In this document: positions 6,207 through 10,040 of the stretch, piece after piece
Layout: each line of letters opens with the position of its first letter
Numbering within the stretch: position 1 is the stretch's first letter
Translations under genes and position numbers: made by a program
The notes under the pieces: generated by a model
What the model was told of the DNA's origin: nothing
The model's input: only the letters and a program-made list of their open reading frames with translations
The model's database searches: none
Assembly: GCA_030618925.1 (NCBI GenBank)
Contig: JAUXCK010000069.1
Location: 1-10,040 of the forward strand
Origin: Desulfobacteraceae bacterium
Lineage (GTDB): Bacteria > Desulfobacterota > Desulfobacteria > Desulfobacterales > SURF-7
Reading direction: 5' to 3'
DNA: 10,040 nt

Positions 6207-7442
6207 TTATAGCATTTCAATAAACGCATCTATCCGTGTATCGATCTGGCTTTCTGAAAAGCTCCTTTCGTCCACCATGTCTGCCTCGATCATCAGCGTG
6301 GGGAGCCCCATTTTTTCCTGAACGATTCTCTGGATATCATACTGCCCCAGGGAGTAAGGCTTGCAGCTCCGGTTGGAGTGAAACACCACACCCACGGCAT
6401 CATATTTTTCTGCCATTCCCATAATGTTGTCCGCCATGATATCCGTGCCGGCATTCAGAAAAATCCGGGTATACCCCTCGGCCAGAGAGCCAAGGAAATC
6501 ATCGGGGTCAAGGTATTTCATGGAACTGGTCCATCCGGATGTGTATGTGTCAGCCACCAGGCAAGCATTATGGGATGCAAATTTATCGGACAGCCATCTC
6601 ATCTTATACCAGATGGGAAGGTTGTCCCAAAGCAGACGGTGTTTTTCATCCGGAATCATGCCGATGCCGGCGGCAATTCGTTCCTTCATTTCAGCCAGCA
6701 GCATTTCGTAATAATCCACAACTGTCCGGGTGCCTCTCAGGGTGACAATCATGGCAAGGTGAAAAAAGGCATCAAAGCAAGTTATGGGTGCCGGCTTATG
6801 CATGGTTGTATCAAGAATCGCCTGCCACAATTCCTGGCCCCTGAAGGACAGGGCCCCGACCTCATCCATTCTGTCATAATCAAACGGCTTCCCGCACACG
6901 TCTTCAAGGAATGCGATATATTCCTTAATCTGCTTAACCACATACTGCCGCATCTCTTTTGTGAATTCCGTGTGACAAATCGGGGTATCAAGGATAAAGA
7001 GCGGCACCTTAAAATATCTGGCCTGCACTTCGTACCACTTCAAGACAGTCCCGCAGATATTATTACAGCAGATCAGCATGTCCGGTTCGGGCAGTCCGCC
7101 GATTGGGCCACCATTTACCGTGGCACTGGCAATATCGGCCCTGGCATAAGAGCAAAGATCCCGGGAATACCCCATCTCTTCTGATTTCTCGCAAAGATCA
7201 ACCCCCATTTTGCTTGCCCCGATCATGGCGCCGTAATTTTCCGGGTAGACCGGGATAATATCCATGCAGATCAGCGGTTCGACCGGGCCCCCGCTCGTTA
7301 TCCAGGCTATTTTTTTACCCCGCTGTTCCCTGGGGGTTTTTGCCTCCACATAGTATTCCGTCATTATTTCTTTCATTCTTTTGTCGGATTTTATTTTTCT
7401 TTTTTCCTTTTCAGGGTCTATCGGCTTCTGAGATTCCGTCAT
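6207..7442 (-). CDS. 2-hydroxyacyl-CoA dehydratase/benzoyl-CoA reductase-type subunit (larger, HgdA/BcrB-like)
   Basis: The 411-residue protein belongs to the HgdB/BcrB/BcrC superfamily. It starts with a charged Lys-rich stretch (1-25). The conserved blocks are ITSGGPVEPLICMDIIPVYPENYGA (about 48-72, given as one region), GYSRDLCSYARAD (C97), CCNNICGTVLKWYE (C126, C130), LFILDTP (148-154), ADTYTSGW (297-304) and SNRSCKPYSLGQYD (C360). C97, C130 and C360 are the likeliest [4Fe-4S] ligands, three per subunit as in 2-hydroxyisocaproyl-CoA dehydratase; this assignment is by pattern only. Together with the 384-residue paralogue it should form a heterodimer that receives an electron from the activator and removes water from an (R)-2-hydroxyacyl-CoA, or reduces an aromatic or other unsaturated acyl-CoA. 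An RBS AAGGAG at 7449-7454 supports the ATG. Whether it is a dehydratase or a reductase is not decidable here. Confidence 0.93.
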   Translation of the reverse strand: MTESQKPIDPEKEKRKIKSDKRMKEIMTEYYVEAKTPREQRGKKIAWITSGGPVEPLICMDIIPVYPENYGAMIGASKMGVDLCEKSEEMGYSRDLCSYARADIASATVNGGPIGGLPEPDMLICCNNICGTVLKWYEVQARYFKVPLFILDTPICHTEFTKEMRQYVVKQIKEYIAFLEDVCGKPFDYDRMDEVGALSFRGQELWQAILDTTMHKPAPITCFDAFFHLAMIVTLRGTRTVVDYYEMLLAEMKERIAAGIGMIPDEKHRLLWDNLPIWYKMRWLSDKFASHNACLVADTYTSGWTSSMKYLDPDDFLGSLAEGYTRIFLNAGTDIMADNIMGMAEKYDAVGVVFHSNRSCKPYSLGQYDIQRIVQEKMGLPTLMIEADMVDERSFSESQIDTRIDAFIEML

Positions 7443-7509
7443 GCTTTTCTCCTTTATACGCCCATCATTCTTAAAAGGGCAAAGTGACGCTCGCCCCCAT
7501 CAACACGCA

Positions 7510-8664
7510 TCACAACATTTCCATAAACGCCTCACATCTTGTTTTCAACTGGCCCTCTGAAGAGGTCTGATCCTCTATCTCAAACAGCATGCTCGGAACC
7601 CCCTGTTTTTCAAGCATCTCCTTCATATAGGGGTAATCAAATGCATGGGGGTCGCAAAATTTCAAAAACAGAAAAATGACGCCGTCAGCCTGATTTTGCC
7701 GGACCTTCTCCACCAGATATTCCCCCCGGGATAACACACCGGAGTGTTTTGCCGGACAATTCACCCGTTTCAGATATCGAGATGCGATGGCGGCAATGGG
7801 GTCATTCATTTCCTCGATTTCCCCCTCAAAATATCTTGACCCTGTACAGAAATCATCCCAGACCACTGCCCCGCCGGCGGTTTCTACGATGTCATAAATA
7901 TCCGGCATGGTGCAGAGCCCGCCGGAAAGGACCAGCCGTTTGCGCTCCGGTACTGACGCGTCATTATCGCCTTTGGATTCGCCTTCCAGTTCACCTTCTA
8001 ATTCACCTTCTAATTCAACGACAAGACCATGGAGCTTTTCCGCTGCCTGCTTAGCATCCATGATCATGGATGCTTTAAAAATGGTATGGACATCACTGCT
8101 TTGAATGACATGGAGATTTTTTTGGCGCAGCGAATAGAGCCTGCCCAGGTTCTCCCTGACCCTGTTGCAGGTTTCGATCCCTTTTTTCAGGTCTTCTTCT
8201 GAAATCCTGACCCCTATATTTTTTTCAAGCGCCTCCTTGAATTTTCGCAGAACAGCCGTCATATATTCTCCGGCACTCTCGCCGATCAGTTTGACCGGCA
8301 ATATCAGGTCTGAATGAAATCCAAAGTTCGTGTTCATACGCCAGATATCAGACAGGCGCTGGATCGAGTCGCAGGTGTGAGGAAACACCGTCCCATCCAG
8401 AAAATCAAGCTGCCCTGAAAGCGCATCTTCCAGCGCACCGCGTACCAGGCTGCAGCTGTATGCCTGTAAATGGGCATCTGCCTTTGAAATATCGACACCA
8501 GAACTAAAAATCCTGAAAGGCAGTGCCCCTGCGGCAGTGATGATCTCCACAGGGGTGTATGAGCAGAAATGCCCGATCACCTTTCCATGGGTCTCTTTTT
8601 TCCATTTTTCAGCGTATTCCCCTGGGTGTTTAACAATATGATCAAAAAATTCGAGCGCTTTCAT
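7510..8664 (-). CDS. 2-hydroxyacyl-CoA dehydratase/benzoyl-CoA reductase-type subunit (smaller, BcrC/HgdB-like)
   Basis: The 384-residue paralogue of the next gene ends in the same way (EAFMEML versus DAFIEML). Conserved parts are GHFCSYTPVEIITAAG (C34), YSCSLVRGAL (C71), HTCDSIQRLSDIW (C98), LSGGLC (C251), WDDFCTGSRYFEG (C273) and LKFCDPHAFDYPYMKEML (C335). The family signature FCSY...PxE, CD.xxRL.DxW and KFCDPxxFDYP is complete. C34, C98 and C335 are candidate cluster ligands by pattern. An acidic ELEG-ELEG-ELEG-ESKG tract (217-232) is inserted between the N- and C-terminal halves, a place where I know of no such repeat in the family. AAGGAG at 8673-8678 supports the ATG. It is the first gene of the cluster, 94 bases after the penicillin-binding protein gene, with a possible promoter in between and 67 bases before the larger subunit. 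Confidence 0.93.
   Translation of the reverse strand: MKALEFFDHIVKHPGEYAEKWKKETHGKVIGHFCSYTPVEIITAAGALPFRIFSSGVDISKADAHLQAYSCSLVRGALEDALSGQLDFLDGTVFPHTCDSIQRLSDIWRMNTNFGFHSDLILPVKLIGESAGEYMTAVLRKFKEALEKNIGVRISEEDLKKGIETCNRVRENLGRLYSLRQKNLHVIQSSDVHTIFKASMIMDAKQAAEKLHGLVVELEGELEGELEGESKGDNDASVPERKRLVLSGGLCTMPDIYDIVETAGGAVVWDDFCTGSRYFEGEIEEMNDPIAAIASRYLKRVNCPAKHSGVLSRGEYLVEKVRQNQADGVIFLFLKFCDPHAFDYPYMKEMLEKQGVPSMLFEIEDQTSSEGQLKTRCEAFMEML
7969..8016 (-). repeat. Coding 12-bp tandem repeat (ELEG x3, ESKG)
   Basis: Four consecutive four-codon units encode ELEG, ELEG, ELEG and ESKG. The first two are identical in DNA (GAATTAGAAGGT). The third differs only at silent positions (GAACTGGAAGGC), and the fourth (GAATCCAAAGGC) has diverged in protein. 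The tract is strongly acidic and probably forms a flexible or helical surface linker. Confidence 0.9.
8053..8074. repeat. 22-bp perfect palindrome inside the smaller dehydratase subunit gene
   Basis: The half-site AGCATCCATGA (8053-8063) is followed directly by its exact reverse complement (8064-8074), with no spacer. On the minus strand it encodes the centre of KASMIMDAK in the dehydratase subunit. A perfect palindrome of this length is unlikely by chance in 10 kb (about 10,000 x 4^-11, or 0.002). Its role, if any, is unknown. Confidence 0.8.
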
Positions 8665-8726
8665 ACAAATTTCTCCTTAGAATGGATTCATCGTCCCCTT
8701 TTCGCACGCCGCCGACCGGACTTTAT

Positions 8727-8755
8727 GGTATACTGTTTTCACCCCTTGGATTCAA
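8727..8755 (-). promoter_or_regulatory. Possible sigma70-type promoter of the dehydratase cluster
   Basis: On the minus strand TTGAAT (8750-8755) and TATACC (8727-8732) are separated by 17 bases. Each matches four of six bases of the -35 and -10 consensus. Transcription would begin near 8720, leaving about 55 bases before the ATG at 8664. The -35 box overlaps a small hairpin (CCTTG/CAAGG, 8744-8757) just after the penicillin-binding protein stop. Pattern match only. Confidence 0.35.
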
Positions 8756-8758
8756 GGC

Positions 8759-10040
8759 TTAATACCCACGTCTTCCGGGCTCTGTCCCTTTTTTAAAAAG
8801 CGCTTCCACGGCATTTGGTTTATTCTCCGTTTCAGGAAGACCGGTGGTCGTATCAAACCGGACCCTGACAACGTCGTCTGGAAAATCGAAATACACCCCG
8901 GCCTGATGCGCCTGTGCGTTCTTCATGACATCGATCCATACCGGAAGCGCCGCTTTTGCCCCTGTCTCCTGATTCCCGAGCGTGTCGGGCGTATCCTGGC
9001 CCACCCATACCCCGGTAACAACCGAAGGAGAAAATCCCAAAAACAGTGCGTCGTTACAGTCGTTTGTCGTACCGGTTTTCCCGGCGATCGGCTGCCTGAG
9101 GACCCGTGCCTTCCTTCCGGTTCCTTCCTTAATGACGCCTGTCAGCATATCAGTCATAATCGCGGCGCCGGCCCTTGACATGGCCACTTTTTTGACCGGT
9201 TTTACACGCCAGATCACCCGTCCCCTGTGATCCTGGATCTCTGTGATGCCAAACGGTTTGACAACCTTTCCCTGATTGGGAAAAACAGCAAAGGCTGCCG
9301 TCAATTCAATTAATGTCATCTCTGAAGTGCCCAACGCCAGCGAAAGATAGGGGGCCAGGCGGGACTCAACACCCAGCCCATGGGCAAAATTAATGACCGA
9401 TGAGACGCCCAGCCTCTCAATGAGCCGGATGGCAGGAATATTTTTGGACTGGGCCAGGGCTTTTCTGAAAGAAATTTCTCCGCTGTAAGTATTCGAAAAA
9501 TTCTCCGGCTTCCACACTTTTTCTTTGCCGGCACCTGGAAAAACAACCGGTGCGTCCAGAAGCAGCGTGCTCTGGGGAAAGCCCTGCTCAATCGCACAGG
9601 CATAGAGGATGGGCTTAAATGCTGAACCTGGCTGCCTTTTTGCTGAAACCGCTCTGTTGAACGCGCTTTTAAGATAGGACCTTCCCCCCACCATGGATAG
9701 AATACCCCCGGATTTTACATCAAGGGACAAAACAGCACACTGGGGGGCCGGGTTTTTAATATTGTTCCGGGTCATGCGCCTTTCAAGTTCTGAAAGCCGT
9801 TTCTCAACCGCTGCCTCAGCAGCCTTCTGCAACTCAAAATCCAGGGTCGTAAAAATAATCAGCCCGCCCCTGTACAGCTGTGTCGACCCCAGCATTTCTT
9901 CGAGTTGTTTTTTTAAATAGTCTATGAAATAAGGTGCTTCTACAGATGATTTGGGTTGGTTTGTGAGATCGAGAGGCTCATTAACCGCCTGGTCGTGAGT
10001 GGTTTTGTCAATGAGTTTCGTATCCTTCATCTGTTTTAAA
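8759..10040 (-). CDS. Class A penicillin-binding protein (PBP1A-like), C-terminal part; 5' end outside window
   Basis: The frame is open to the right edge (LKQ precedes the ATG at 10028-10030), so this is the C-terminal part of a larger gene. Residue numbers count from that ATG. The first 20 residues match the end of the glycosyltransferase domain and linker (LKQMKDTKLI...QAVNEPLDL). The transpeptidase domain is complete: SxxK at S136-K139 (QPGSAFKP), SxN at S195-N197 (QSKNIPAI) and KTGT at 318-321. ILSMVGGRSY and DALFLGFSPSVVTGVWVGQD are further PBP1A-like blocks. In the family the protein is anchored in the inner membrane, polymerises lipid II and crosslinks peptidoglycan in the periplasm. 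The catalytic glutamate of the glycosyltransferase and the membrane anchor lie outside the window. It is probably unrelated in function to the dehydratase cluster. Confidence 0.95.
   Translation of the reverse strand, partial: LKQMKDTKLIDKTTHDQAVNEPLDLTNQPKSSVEAPYFIDYLKKQLEEMLGSTQLYRGGLIIFTTLDFELQKAAEAAVEKRLSELERRMTRNNIKNPAPQCAVLSLDVKSGGILSMVGGRSYLKSAFNRAVSAKRQPGSAFKPILYACAIEQGFPQSTLLLDAPVVFPGAGKEKVWKPENFSNTYSGEISFRKALAQSKNIPAIRLIERLGVSSVINFAHGLGVESRLAPYLSLALGTSEMTLIELTAAFAVFPNQGKVVKPFGITEIQDHRGRVIWRVKPVKKVAMSRAGAAIMTDMLTGVIKEGTGRKARVLRQPIAGKTGTTNDCNDALFLGFSPSVVTGVWVGQDTPDTLGNQETGAKAALPVWIDVMKNAQAHQAGVYFDFPDDVVRVRFDTTTGLPETENKPNAVEALFKKGTEPGRRGY

Noticed and set aside
6378..7184. 268-residue plus-strand frame opposite the larger dehydratase subunit gene
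   Set aside because: It is antisense to a strongly conserved family gene, and its translation has no domain character and is rich in His/Pro/Cys as expected for an antisense shadow.
5399..8664. Assignment as a class I benzoyl-CoA reductase
   Set aside because: Only one ATPase gene is present where that enzyme has two, so the specific name is not supported, although the subunits are homologous.
1..10040. CRISPR array, tRNA or rRNA genes, transposase or phage genes
   Set aside because: No spaced direct repeats, cloverleaf, rRNA-like stretch or mobile-element protein was seen on either strand.

Overview
The window holds twelve protein genes. Eleven lie on the minus strand, running from a penicillin-binding protein that enters at the right edge down to a ferredoxin-like DUF362 protein. 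The twelfth is the tail of a plus-strand metallo-hydrolase at the left edge, converging on that block. Gene density is high and no stretch over 300 bases lacks a gene. The gene content (an ATP-dependent dehydratase/benzoyl-CoA-reductase-type system, DUF362 ferredoxin, HTH plus Zn-ribbon regulator) and the mid-range GC suggest an anaerobic bacterium, most likely a Desulfobacterota sulfate reducer. That placement is inference from family distribution; no rRNA or other taxonomic marker is present.

Right part (10040 to about 4640): a 5'-truncated class A penicillin-binding protein (transpeptidase half) ends at 8759. After a 94-base gap with a plausible sigma70-type promoter comes a four-gene cluster. 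It encodes two paralogous 2-hydroxyacyl-CoA dehydratase/benzoyl-CoA reductase-type subunits (7510-8664 and 6207-7442), a single BadF/HgdC-type ATPase activator (5399-6184), and an SDR dehydrogenase whose start overlaps the activator's stop by 8 bases. The expected mechanism is that the ATPase, carrying one [4Fe-4S] cluster between two subunits, passes an energised electron to the dimeric dehydratase. The SDR probably makes or uses a hydroxy/keto intermediate of the same pathway. The substrate cannot be read from the sequence.

Middle part (4640 to 3267): a short GTTGGG-type tandem repeat sits between the SDR and a NUDIX hydrolase of the CoA-pyrophosphatase type. The NUDIX gene is followed one base later by a small unknown protein, then by a small HTH plus zinc-ribbon regulator of COG3357 type.

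Left part (3320 to 1): an AI-2E-family membrane transporter, a DJ-1/PfpI-family protein and the DUF362/2x[4Fe-4S] protein, ending 20 bases from the plus-strand metallo-hydrolase.

The points most worth a second look are: (1) the dehydratase cluster of unknown substrate with only one ATPase; (2) a strong RBS and 16-codon frame that runs in frame, through a single TAA, into the AI-2E transporter gene, whose own ATG has no RBS; (3) in-frame 12-base tandem expansions in two genes; (4) a 22-bp perfect palindrome inside a dehydratase subunit gene; (5) the GTTGGG repeat.
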